From assembly GCA_039707465.1 (NCBI GenBank), contig CM077646.1:79074715-79138714 (forward strand): a stretch of DNA of 64,000 bases. Direction: 5' to 3'. The DNA comes from Rhabdophis nuchalis (taxonomy: Eukaryota; Chordata; Lepidosauria; Squamata; Natricidae). A program made the position numbers and the translations under genes. Under the pieces are notes generated by a model. The model did no database searches, was not told the DNA's origin, and saw only the letters and a program-made list of their open reading frames with translations. Shown here piece after piece: positions 11,293 to 21,640 of this stretch (positions are counted from its first letter, which is position 1; the number at the start of each line of letters is the position of its first letter).

Positions 11293-13110
11293 GACTATAT
11301 TTAACAATCAAGATTGGGTAGCAAATGATAACTTTTATAGTTCACTAAACTTTCTTCAACTTACAACATATGAAAGTTTGCCTTCTTTCAGAGGATATCC
11401 TTGAATGAGGAAGGGAAGGCTTCTTGGCTAGAAATACAGAGGTGACAGAGAGAATGCGCACATTAAGTATAATAGAAAATATTTGGCACATACTGTATTT
11501 CTCATGGATAGTCACAAGGCCATTGCATTATAGCTAAATTTTAAGTTCTGGGCTCTGATCCTAGAGCTTGATTGGAAGCCAAGACTATGCCCAGGGGTTC
11601 CTCGCCAATAGCATTTTAGGACTCCTCAAGATTTACAATTATTACCTGAGTAGAATTTAAATTGTTGCAGCAGCTGCAACCTTGTCAAGCCATGCAAAGT
11701 TTTGGATCGATTGTGGGTTTCATTACTTTTCATCTGACTATTGCCCTGCATGTCTGTTTGTCTTTATAAAGAGTTAAGATTGTCACTTAGCCCCTGCTGT
11801 AGCCAAGTTTCTCATAGGAGTGGGATGCAGGGCTCGTATGATTTTTTAATATCATTTTACCAGCATCCTATTTTTTTCTATGAATAGTTCAAAGTACTGA
11901 GTTATATTTGGTCTCTAATGCCCAAGTTGGTTAGAACCAGGAAACCCAACAGATCATCTTCCATATATTTCAGTTATTTGCAAAATTGTTTATTTCATTT
12001 TTATTTTTTTATAATACCATTTTCTGTAGTGGTCTCCTTGGAAAGATTTATAGCTCTTTTCAACTTGCATTTAGGAGAGCAGCTAAAGTTTTTCTTTGTA
12101 ATCAGGTTTTGTAGTCCACTCCTTGTTTTTTGGATTGCTAAAGGTTTGGGTATTTACTGTTGCCTGTTACATCTTTCATTTATAATCTAATCTTTTTAGG
12201 CAGACGAGAAGGATAGAAGTGGCTGCAATAATAAAAACATTTATGACAAGAAGGAAGTACTCAGGCCTGGTAACTACCACCATTTCTAAATGACAAGTGA
12301 TCCAAGTGTCTCACTGCCTTATTTTGCTGAAATGCAACTAGGCATTGTTTTTGTTCACTCATTCAGTTGCTTCTGATGCTTCACGACTGGATGGACATCT
12401 TTTTACCCAGGAGTATATGCCAGTGAATGTTTCTCATGCTTTTGTCACCAGTGATAGCATCTTATATAGCTTCTTTGTCTCCTACTATCTTCTTTTCTGA
12501 TTGTCTTTCATTTTTTTGAGCATCAAGGTATTCTCCAAAAACCTTGTGCCATTTTACTAGGTTCCAGCTGCATGACATCTCCTGGGCAGACTTACTAACC
12601 AGGAGAGGCACGGATCTAAGAAGCAGGTCGCTAAGTTCACAGTCATTAGGTGCCTGTCAACTTCCTAAGGTCCAACAAGATCAAACTGTGCCCATATAAC
12701 AGGACAAGATTGTGCCCAGGCATTTCTACTGTATCTGAATCAAAACTGGTGTCCAGGCTGGAATGAATACAAACAATTTTGTCAGACAGATGTTCTACAA
12801 ATTCCTCTGCAAGGCCTTGAAGATGAACCTGAGTCCTTTCCCCCCCAATGAAGACTCATAGTGTTTTTTGAAAGAGTAGAACAGATTTTGCTTATTGGGG
12901 AGAGAAGCAAAATGGATCTTTGGTCCCCTAATTGGTGTTCTGGGGTCCATGAAATAGATGTTGAAGGTGACGGCTATTCCTTCTATAGCAGTATCAGACA
13001 AGTTACACTTCCCACTTGTCATGCTGAAAGAGATGTCATGTATTCAAGAAGTGTTGTTTTTCTTTTTATTGCCCAACCCACATATTCAGGAGAGATGCCC
13101 CTGTCATGTA
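11293..13110. other. Intergenic, no gene seen
   Basis: AT-rich, unique-looking. No exon, RNA gene or clear repeat boundary supported up to the TA dinucleotide where the Tc1 element is inserted. Confidence 0.6.
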
Positions 13111-13326
13111 CAGTTACAGGAAAAAGTATGTGAACCCCTTGGGATTACGTGGAGTTTTGCATGAATTGGTCATTAAATGTGCTGTGACTTCATCTAAGTC
13201 ACACCAATAAACAAACACAGTCTGCTTAAAATAATACTACACAAACATTAGATGTTGCCATGGTTTAATTGAACATAACATGTAAACATTCACAGTGCAG
13301 GGAGGAAAAAGTATGTGAGCCCCTAG
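13111..13326 (+). repeat. Left long inverted repeat of the Tc1 element (IR/DR)
   Basis: The outer repeat starts CAGTTACAGGAAAAAG and the inner direct repeat is CAGGGAGGAAAAAGTATGTG at about 13299-13318. The inverted counterpart is 14513-14728. These are the expected transposase binding sites of an IR/DR Tc1 transposon. Confidence 0.88.
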
Positions 13327-13488
13327 CCTAATGACGTCTCCAAGAGCTAATTGAAACCAGGAGTGAGCCACCCTTGACTCCAATCAGTGTGATGATATTG
13401 GATGTGTTGCTGACAGCTGTCCTGCCCTTTAAAAACACACACCTGTTTTGGGTTTACTGGTTTCAAGAAGCACTGTCTGATGTGAACC

Positions 13489-14509
13489 ATGCCTCGCAGA
13501 AAAGAGCTCTCAGAAGACCTACGATCAAGAATTGTTGACTTGCATGAAGCTGGAAAGGGTTACAAAAGTATCTCCAAAAGCCTTGATGTTCATATATCCA
13601 TGGTAAGACAGACTGTCTACAAATGGAGAAAGTTTAACACTGTTGCTACTTTCCCTAGGCATGGTTGTCTTGTAAAAATGACTGCAAGAGCCCAGCGCAG
13701 AATGCTTCATGAGGTAAAGAAGAATCCTAGAGTGTCAGCTAAAGACCTACAGAAGTCCCTGGCACATGCTAACATTTTTGTTGACATCTACAATAAGGAA
13801 AACATTAAACAAGAATGGAGTACATGGGAGGACACCACGGAGAAAGCCATTGCTGTCCAAAAAAAATATTGCAGCACGTTTGAAGTTTGCAAAAGAGCAC
13901 CTGGATGTTCTACAGCACTACTGGCAAAATATACTGTGGACAGATGAAACCAAAATTGAGTTGTTTGGGAAGAACACACAACACTATGTGTGGAGAAAAA
14001 AAGGCACAGCACACCAACAGCAAAACCTCATCCCCACTCTAAAACATGGCAGAGGGAGCATCATGGTTTGGGGCTGCTTTGCTGCCTCAGGGCCTGGATG
14101 GATTGTTGTCATTGATGGGACAATGAATTCCAGAGTTTATCAAGACATTTTGCAGGAAAACGTACGACCATGTGTCCACCAACTGAAGCTCCGCAGAGGA
14201 TGGGTGATGCAACAGGACAATGACCCAAAGCATACAAGTAATTCAACAAAAAAATGGCTTCAACAGCACAGAATACGCCTTCTGGAGTGGCCCAGTCAGA
14301 GTCCTGACCTCAACCTGATTGAAATCCTGTGGCATGACCTTAAGAGAGTGATTCACACCAGACACACCAGGAATATTGCTACACTGAAACAGTTTTGTGA
14401 AGAGGAGTGGTCCAAAATTACTCCAGATCGTTGTGCAGGTCTGATCTGCAACTACAGGAAACGTTTGGTTGAGGTTATTGCTGCCAAAGGAGGGTCAACC
14501 AGGTATTAA
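13489..14509 (+). pseudogene. Tc1 transposase, one frameshift, otherwise intact
   Basis: DDE transposase that cuts and pastes the element. The ATG at 13489 follows the left repeat. The N-terminal paired-like DNA-binding part ([20 protein letters not shown], first helix-turn-helix, residues 6-25) is in frame 1 up to about 13780. The rest is in frame 2 from about 13785 to the stop ending 14509, so a net 2-base loss or 1-base gain lies near 13780-13790. The downstream frame keeps a GRTPRRKPLLS linker with the basic GRPR-like motif, the first catalytic Asp in ILWTDETK, the second in QQDNDPKHTS, and the catalytic Glu in [11 protein letters not shown]. Spacing between the second Asp and the Glu is 34 residues (DD34E, typical of Tc1). 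I see no internal stop besides the shift. Confidence 0.92.
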
Positions 14510-14512
14510 GTC

Positions 14513-14728
14513 CACAGGTTCACATACTTTTTCCTCCCTGCACTGTGAATGTTTTCATGTTATGTTCAATTAAACCATGGCAACATCTAATGTTTGTGTA
14601 GTATTATTTTAAGCAGACTGTGTTTGTTTATTGTTGTGACTTAGATGAAGTTCAGAGCACATTTTATGGCCAATTCATGCAAAACTCCACGTAATCCCAA
14701 GGGGTTCACATACTTTTTCTTGCAACTG
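14513..14728 (-). repeat. Right long inverted repeat of the Tc1 element (IR/DR)
   Basis: Inverted counterpart of 13111-13326, ending TTTTTCTTGCAACTG next to the TA duplication. Inner direct-repeat copy at about 14521-14541. Confidence 0.88.
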
Positions 14729-14730
14729 TA

Positions 14731-15604
14731 CAGAAAAGACTGGGGAGGGGGGGCTTTTGGACTTTTTAAAGACCCAGGACAGAAATCTCTCAACTAAAGA
14801 TAGCAAAATTGAATTTATCATCCCTATTCCTGTTTAGCCAGCCATCTGTTCTAAGGTCAACTTCTGCATTAGGGTTATTTTTATAGTGTTTAGGCTTAAG
14901 TCTTTTCTTTTATTTCTTGAAATCTCTTAGAATTGTGTCTGTACACTCAATCTTTCCATTCTTTAACTTGGGCATGAGTATTTTTATGTAGAATCTTTTC
15001 TGAACTGTAACAATAAATTGGCAACCTTTTCCAGTATCTTTCTAGAGATTCTGGCAGAGACAAGCTAGTTGTAACAGATCAGCAGATTCTTAAAGTTTGC
15101 CAGCAGCACTTTATTTTATTTTCGAGATTTTCTTTTTAAATCAAGCTGCTTTCACGTAATCTGAACATCTCTGTTATTTATCTCCTTCAGGACCAGTTAC
15201 AAGTCTTAATTTCATTTTAGATTTCTTCTCTAGTGACGGAGTGTTTATAATTAGATTCTTAAAAATGGTTTATATTTTTACAAAAGGAAAAACTGTGATT
15301 CCAAAGGGCATTGTTTTTTATTGAAATGAGTCAAATCTGGTACCCTGTTTCATTTTTATATTTACGTATCTTTTTTCTTACAATAATAAAGAAGCCCATT
15401 TCTTGACCTTGAGAACAATTCTTGAATAAATATAGCATTTGTTCATTTCTTTTTATAATCAAGTATATTCTAGAAAGAGACATAGTAAAGAAAAAAGAAA
15501 AGAAAGGGAAAGAAAGAAAAATAGAAGGAAGGAAAGGAAAGAGAAAGAAAGGAAGAAAGGAAGGAAAGCTAGAATATTTTGAACATATCCTTCTGGGTCT
15601 TTCA
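14731..15604. other. Intergenic; purine-rich tract at 15480-15568
   Basis: No gene seen. Positions 15480-15568 are an AAAG/GGAA-rich low-complexity tract that generates spurious Lys/Arg-rich open frames. Confidence 0.6.
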
Positions 15605-15671
15605 AAGGTGCTGTTCCAAAAGGCAATTGGACTTACTTGGTTTTTTTCTTTGAAAATATTTTGCTTCTCAT

Positions 15672-16122
<451 letters not shown>

Positions 16123-16228
16123 CTTCTCATCCAAGAAACTTCCAGAACTGAAGGAGCTTCTTTATGAGAAGCAAAACATTTTCAAGAAAAAAACCAAGTA
16201 AGCCCAGTTACGTTTTGGAACAGCCATG

Positions 16229-16746
16229 ATCTGGATGACTGAGAACCTCCAAAGACATTCTGGGTCTCCTTTGTAAAACAGAATCCATGTTTAGTATGAG
16301 ATTAAAACTGAACTCAGTTCACTTGTGTATTTTATCATTTAAGGGCTTTTTTCTTTGAATGAATGTCTTCTACTTAAGCAATTAAACTGAACTAACCTCT
16401 GGTGGCTTGATAATAGCAATATTCAAGATTTAGCTCTTAAAATTCTTCATCCTAATTTTCTTCCTATGAAGGAGGGGTACCTCCATGCACCTACATAATA
16501 TGAGACTGGAAATGAAGGGTTATTTAGAGTGGAAGCAGATTGAAGAAGCTAGATTGGTGAATTGGAGGAGTCACCTGAAAGTGGTATATTTTCACTTTAC
16601 CTTTGTTGTTCTTCCATCAATTTTGGATGATTAGCAAAAAACAAATCAGTATGTGAATTCATATCCCATATCATGTGTACTGGGCCCCTTTTTCAAATTT
16701 AGACACTGAATTTGAAGGAGTTGTTTTGACACAAAACCTTCCAGAA
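16229..16746. other. Intergenic, no gene seen
   Basis: Unique-looking sequence between the foldback nest and the duplicated 174-bp segment. Confidence 0.55.
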
Positions 16747-16920
16747 CCTTCTGCAGGGCTGTATTGGCATCTTCCAGGATCTGATGGTACTACTCCACTG
16801 AGCCTTGTTAATTATTTCAAGAGTTGACTAACTAGTTTATGCATAGTCTTTTACCTCATATCCACTCCTGTGCACAGTAATGATAAGGGCGGCAGCTTCA
16901 GGTATTGGTTCTAAATCCAA
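16747..16920. repeat. 174-bp segment, copy A of a near-identical pair
   Basis: Begins CCTTCTGCAGGGCTGTATTG and ends GGTTCTAAATCCAA. Copy B is at 23351-23526 in the same orientation. By eye they differ by three substitutions and one 2-bp indel. There are no inverted ends, poly-A or obvious target duplication. Short open stretches exist but no product was recognised. Confidence 0.8.
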
Positions 16921-17256
16921 GGTCATTCAGACAGCTTACAATTACCACGTTTGTAAAACTCTGTGTAAGCCTTTGTTACTTTTTTTTTTATATTGAAAAA
17001 GTTTTATTGGTTTTACATTTTTTCTATAGGATAGGGTAAGGGATACAAAGAAATTTTGAGAGCATTCACGTCAGAGTCGTCGGCCCTTCCGAGACCTCAA
17101 AATACACAATTAAAAAATAACAAAAAAAAGCATTTTTCATAACACTACAAGGTAAAAGCAAGTACATATACCTAAATTCTCAGTTCCATGCTGTCAGACA
17201 TTTACAATAAATCCAGAAAATATTATGCAAAATTGTTCAGGAAAATCAAGGCAAAG

Positions 17257-18105
17257 TTATTTTTTCGATCTAAGTCTCTTGGCTATTGTATCTTCTTTTT
17301 CTCCTCCCTGGCCCCCAGCGGGCGGGGCCGTGGCCCCCTCCGTCCCCCCTGGATCTTCCCCCAGGGCAGAGGAATGTTTTTTAAGAAAGGCTTCCGCCTC
17401 AGCAACTGTTTTAATCCTCACTCTTCCTCCTTCCCAGAACACCAGCATCCCTTCGGGTGTCACCCACTTGAAACAAATCCCATGATCAAATAAAATTTTA
17501 GACAAGAAGGAAAATTTCCTCCTTGCTTCTCGAATCTTTCTAGGAATCTGCTTCAAGATAGTGACCGTTTTTTGTTGGTAAATTAAAGGGTTCCCTCTCT
17601 GCGCCTTCAAGATTTCCTCTCTGGTTGACCTTCTAACAAATTTCACATGTATCTCTCTAGGCACTTCATTTATCCTGGCATATGCTGAGTTAATTCTATA
17701 GGCTAGGTCAATGTCCCCCCTGATCTCATCCTTAGGTTTTTGTAAATAGTCTGCTAAAATTGTACTCATAAGATCAGGTAGGCATTCACCAGATTCCTCA
17801 AGAACATTCTGAAATCTCAAAAAATATGTCATTCTTTCCATATCAATCCTAGACACATGCCCACTTGTTTCCTCAACCTCTTTAGTAACATTTTTAATCT
17901 CTCCCTTAACCCCCACCAGCCCCCCTTCCAATTCTTCAGTCTTCTGTGTGATTTCCAGCGTTTGGTTCCGTGTGTCCAATAGCTCCTTCTTGAAAATGAT
18001 GTTTTCTGCCCTCTGGGCCTGAATTTCTTGAACCAAAGTTTGTATAACAGTTTCAAGAGAAGCCATCCGTTGTTCTAAACTTGTCAGTGCTGTTTCTTGA
18101 GCCAT
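17257..18105 (-). CDS. L1 ORF1p-like protein (282 aa), intact
   Basis: RNA-binding, nucleic-acid-chaperone-like protein of an L1-clade retroelement, which would coat the element RNA as a trimer. ATG at 18105 is chosen because copy 2 starts at the same MAQE; the frame is open a little further upstream without an ATG. Residues about 1-85 form a coiled coil (LEQRMASLETVIQTL heptads). An RRM-like domain begins at MERMTYFLRFQNV (about 91-103) and runs through INSAYARINEVPREIHVKF. The C-terminal domain holds TILKQIPRKIREARRKFSFL and VTPEGMLVFWEGGRVRI. The tail is Gly/Pro-rich then basic (AKRLRSKK). Length is slightly below mammalian ORF1p (about 340 aa). It is uninterrupted, which is unusual for a non-autonomous copy. 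Confidence 0.88.
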   Translation of the reverse strand: MAQETALTSLEQRMASLETVIQTLVQEIQAQRAENIIFKKELLDTRNQTLEITQKTEELEGGLVGVKGEIKNVTKEVEETSGHVSRIDMERMTYFLRFQNVLEESGECLPDLMSTILADYLQKPKDEIRGDIDLAYRINSAYARINEVPREIHVKFVRRSTREEILKAQRGNPLIYQQKTVTILKQIPRKIREARRKFSFLSKILFDHGICFKWVTPEGMLVFWEGGRVRIKTVAEAEAFLKKHSSALGEDPGGTEGATAPPAGGQGGEKEDTIAKRLRSKK

Positions 18106-18968
18106 CTTAACTGTTAGAGTCAGTGCCACCAAAATGGCGTTTTCAGGGTGGGGCTGGTGAGACTAACCGGGAGCCAAAAGTTCAGATCAAGGTTGAAACG
18201 TTGTAAAATTCAGGAACCAAGAGAGAGACAATTTTCCAACTCAATAGTTATAATAGCGAAGGTAATCCAGAAAGGAACCACAAATCCAACAAGAAAAAAA
18301 TTCTTCATTAATATCCAGAGAGAGTCCCAATTGTAAAGAGACGCTGGGAATTTTCCATAGTTAAAATAGTCAGGCAGGGACAAAGAAAAGCCATTTTCCA
18401 CCGCCCATCTCAGAGCCCAGAGGAGAGAGTAGAAAAATAATTTTTTTTAACCAGCCAGACCTAGACACAATGTTGCAAGTAGCCGCATACCACTTTCCCT
18501 TGTTAGAGACAGTCCGGATTTAAGATTTCCGCTTTCTCTTCCAGAGAAGCCATTTCCAAGTGCCGCTTAAGTCCGAGGGTTTTTTTTGAAAACAAACACC
18601 CCCCTCCCAGTCCGTTCAGCCTGGCTGGCAGCAGAAAAAAAAAGTTTTTTTAAAAACTCACTCTCCCCTCGCAGCTGAAGCCTCGGGAGACCTTCCGACT
18701 GAGCCGATCAACCCTCTTCATTGTTGTAAATGGCGCCGTCTTCCTTAGGCGAAGGGAGAACCCCCCGCAGCATGTTCTCCCTCACCTAAGCCGCGCCGGG
18801 GGCCACTTCCTCCACCGCCGTGGGGGGGGCGCCCCCCGACGAGCCAGCTTTACGGGAGACCCTCAAACAAGAGGAGTCTCGCCCCCGTGGGGGGGCAGAA
18901 AGAGAAACAAAGCGGCGAGCGAGCGCTAGGCTCGCCCGTCGCCGCAGGAGCCGGAACCGGAAGCCTCT
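18106..18968 (-). promoter_or_regulatory. 5' UTR of ORF1-only element copy 1, CpG-rich at its start
   Basis: About 860 bp upstream of the ORF1 start. The outermost 250 bp (18720-18968) are CpG-rich with runs such as GGGGGGGCGCCCCCC, unlike the surrounding AT-rich DNA. In L1 elements the 5' UTR holds the internal RNA polymerase II promoter; that role here is inferred from position and composition. Copy 2 is truncated within this region. Confidence 0.6.
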
Positions 18969-19105
18969 AGCCTTTGTTACTTTGATACTCTGGAGTATCA
19001 GAAGAGATGACCACTTTCATGCTGTCTGGATGGGGAGGAACAGGCTTCGATGCAACCCATCCAAGACGAGTGGTTGTGGCTTCTGGCGTCACGGTATAGC
19101 CAGTT

Positions 19106-20747
19106 TTTTTTTTTTTTTTTTTGAAAAAGTTTTATTGGTTTTACATTTTTTAACAGGATAGGGTAATGGTTAGAAAGAAATTTTGAGAGCATTCACGTCA
19201 GAGTCGTCGGACCTTCCGAGACCTCAAAATACACATTAAAAAAAAGTTAACATAGAAAACATTTTCCATACCACTACAAGATGAAAGCAAGTACATTTAC
19301 CTAAATTCTCCCTTCCATGCTGTCAGACATTTACAAAAAGTCCGGATAGAAATATTATACAAAATTGTTCAAGAAAAATCAAGGCAAAGTTATTTTTTTG
19401 ATCTAAGTCTTTTGGCTATTGTATCTTCTTTCTCTCCCCCCTGGCCCCCCGCGGGCGGGGCCGTGACCCCCTCCGTCCCCCCTGGATCTTCCCCCAGGGC
19501 AGAGGAATGTTTTTTAAGAAAGGCTTCCGCCTCAGCAACTGTTTTAATCCTCACTCTTCCTCCTTCCCAGAACACCAGCATCCCTTCGGGTGTCACCCAC
19601 TTGAACCAAATCCCGTGATCAAACAATGTTTTAGACAAGAAGGAAAATTTCCGTCTTGCATCTCGAATCTTTCTAGGAATCTGCTTCAAGATAGTGACCG
19701 TTTTTAGTTGGTAAATTAATGGACTTTCTCTCTGCAATTTCAGGATTTCCTCTCTGGTTGACCTTCTAACAAATTTCACATGTATCTCTCTAGGCACTTC
19801 ATTCATCCTGGCATATGCAGAATTAATTCTATAGGCTAGGTCAATGTCCCCCCTGATCTCATCCTTAGGTTTTTGTAAATAGTCTGCTAAAATTGTACTC
19901 ATAAGATCAGGTAGGCATTCACCAGATTCCTCAAGAACATTCTGAAATCTCAAAAAATATGTCATTCTTTCCATATCTATCCTAGACACATGCCCATTTA
20001 TTTCCCCCACCTCATTAGAAACATTTTTAATCTCTCCCTTAGCCCCCTCCAGCCCTCCTTCCAATTCTTCATTCTTCTGTGTATTCTCCAACACTTGCTT
20101 CCGGGTATCCAATAGTTCCTTTTTAAAAGTACTATTTTCAGCCCTCTGGGCCTTTATTTCTAATATCAAAGTTTGCATAGAAGTTTCAAGAGAAGCCATC
20201 CTTTGTTCCAAATTTACAAGTGCTGCTTCTTGTGCCATGGTTAAAAGTTAGAGTCACTGCCACCAAGATGGCGTTTTCCGGGTGGGGCTGGTGGGGCAAA
20301 CCAGGAGCTCAGTTCAGTTCAGGGCTGTGAAGTTGCAAACAATTCAGAAACCAAAAGAGACACAATTTCCCAAATCAGCAAATAATAATAACGAAGGTAT
20401 TCCAGAGAAGAAGTCACAAATCCATCAAAAGAAAAAAAAATTCAAAAATCCAGAGAGAGTCCTGCTTTCAAAGAGACGCTGGAAATTTTCCTTAGTTGAA
20501 ATAGTCAGGCAAGGGACAAAGTGAAGCCACTTCCACCGCCCATCTCGCAGCCAGAGGGAGAGAGTAGCAAAAAAAAGAAATTTTTTAAGCTCAGCCAGAC
20601 CTAGAAACAATGTTGCAGAAAGTCACAATCCACTTTCCCTTGTTAAAGACCGTCCGGAGTGAAAGTTTCCGCTTTCTCTTTGCAGAGAAGCCATTTTAAC
20701 GTGCCGCTTAAATCCGAGGGGTTTTTTTTTAAAATTAAACACCCCCC
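19106..20747 (-). mobile_element. ORF1-only L1-like retroelement, copy 2
   Basis: Same architecture as copy 1: poly-A (poly-T at 19103-19122), 3' UTR, intact ORF1, then part of the 5' UTR. It is truncated at its 5' end at the equivalent of about 18605 in copy 1. Flanked by a 16-bp target duplication CACGGTATAGCCAGTT (19090-19105 and 20748-20763). The target was the L2 reverse-transcriptase region. No ORF2. Confidence 0.87.
19390..20238 (-). CDS. L1 ORF1p-like protein (282 aa), intact, copy 2
   Basis: Same length and layout as the protein at 17257-18105: coiled coil (about 1-85), RRM-like domain from MERMTYFLRFQNV, C-terminal domain with WVTPEGMLVFWEGGRVRI, basic tail AKRLRSKK. By eye it differs from copy 1 at about 21 of the first 82 residues but only about 9 of the remaining 200. 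It has the aromatic residue in DHGIWFKW where copy 1 has Cys. No stop or frameshift. Expected function: RNA binding for retrotransposition, with the enzymatic part supplied by another L1. Confidence 0.88.
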   Translation of the reverse strand: MAQEAALVNLEQRMASLETSMQTLILEIKAQRAENSTFKKELLDTRKQVLENTQKNEELEGGLEGAKGEIKNVSNEVGEINGHVSRIDMERMTYFLRFQNVLEESGECLPDLMSTILADYLQKPKDEIRGDIDLAYRINSAYARMNEVPREIHVKFVRRSTREEILKLQRESPLIYQLKTVTILKQIPRKIRDARRKFSFLSKTLFDHGIWFKWVTPEGMLVFWEGGRVRIKTVAEAEAFLKKHSSALGEDPGGTEGVTAPPAGGQGGEKEDTIAKRLRSKK

Positions 20748-21640
20748 CACGGTATAGCCAGTTGATGCCATCTCTGGCTATTGGGGGCGAGTCACTGGCC
20801 CCCACAGAGAGGGCTCGCAACTTGGGTGTCCTCCTGGACTCTCGGCTGTCTTTAGAAGAGCACATGATGGCCATGGCCAGGGGGGCCTTCTATCAGGTTC
20901 ACCTGATATGCCAGTATCAGCAGCCCTACCCGAGCTTCTCAATGTGATACCCTTTCTGGATCGTGACTGACACACTGTCACTCAAGCTCTCGTCACCTCC
21001 TGCCTGGACTACTGTAACACTCTCTACATGGGGCTTCCCTTGAGATGCACCCGGAGGCTCCAGTTAGTTCAGAATGCGGCCGTGCGGGGGATTTGGGGAG
21101 CATCTAGATGCTCCCATGTGACACCTTTCCTGTGTGAGTTGCACTGGCTGCCTGTGGCTTTCTGGGTGCGCTTCAAGATACTTGTGACCGCCTTTAAAGC
21201 GCTCCATGGCATGGGACCTGGTTATCTGCAAGACCGCCTCCTGCTGCCAAATACCTCCCACTAACCAGTCCGCTCCCAGAGAGGGCCTTCTCAGGGTGCC
21301 GTCGGCCAGACAATGTCGGCTGGCGACCGCCAGGGAGAGAGCCTTCTCTGTGGCAGCCCCTGCCCTCGGGAATGACGTCCCCCCTGAATTACGCATGATC
21401 ACAGACTTACGTCTCTTCCATCGGGCCCTGAAGACACATCTATTTCATGCAGCTGGCCTGTCATAGTCTTTTAATTGGGTTTTAGTATTGGTTTTATAAT
21501 AATGGGCCAAATTGTTTAATATTTATTAATTTGTTGTTTTAACTTTTGTATTTCCTCTTTTTATTGTGGCTGTTCACCGCCCTGAGTCCCGAGAGGGAGA
21601 AGGGCGGTATATAAATTAAATAAATGAAATGAAATGAAAT

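Larger units (their letters stand above)
13111..14728 (+). mobile_element. Tc1-family DNA transposon, nearly intact
   Basis: A 1,618-bp Tc1/mariner element inserted at TA (13109-13110 and 14729-14730). The outer ends CAGTTACAGGAAAAAGTATG and its inverted partner belong to long inverted repeats of about 215 bp. Each long repeat also holds an inner repeat of the AAAAAGTATGTGA motif (13307-13319 and the mirror near 14520), the IR/DR layout known from Sleeping Beauty-type Tc1 elements. It contains one transposase gene broken by a single frameshift. The two long inverted repeats differ at only a handful of positions by eye, so the insertion is young. Confidence 0.95.
16983..18968 (-). mobile_element. 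ORF1-only L1-like retroelement, copy 1
   Basis: Minus-strand element of about 1,986 bp with a GC-rich 5' UTR, one ORF (ORF1p-like), a 3' UTR of about 270 bp and a poly-A tail (poly-T at about 16980-16990). It is flanked by a 15-bp target duplication AGCCTTTGTTACTTT (16968-16982 and 18969-18983). There is no endonuclease/reverse transcriptase ORF2: the ORF1 stop is followed directly by the 3' UTR that copies 2 and 3 also carry. It must therefore be mobilised in trans, as proposed for mammalian HAL1 elements. An AATAAA signal lies just upstream of the poly-A (plus-strand TTTTATT near 17003). Confidence 0.85.
18984..21640 (+). mobile_element. L2-type LINE remnant, interrupted by ORF1-only copy 2
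   Basis: Two pieces, 18984-19105 and 20764-21640, join across the inserted element at 19106-20747. Recognisable translations: LGVLLDSRLSLEEHMM (about 20820-20870), then DYCNTLYMGLPLRCTRRLQL (about 21008-21067), LHWLPVAFWVRFKILVTAFKAL and the C-terminal SVAAPALGNDVPPELR and FHRALKTHLF. These are the reverse-transcriptase C-terminal blocks of L2-clade LINEs. Frameshifts and a stop break the frame. The 3' end is CACCGCCCTGAGTCCCGAGA ... GGCGGTATATAAATTAAATA with a short AAATG tail. The 5' part is missing, or lies beyond ORF1-only copy 1 to the left. Confidence 0.82.
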
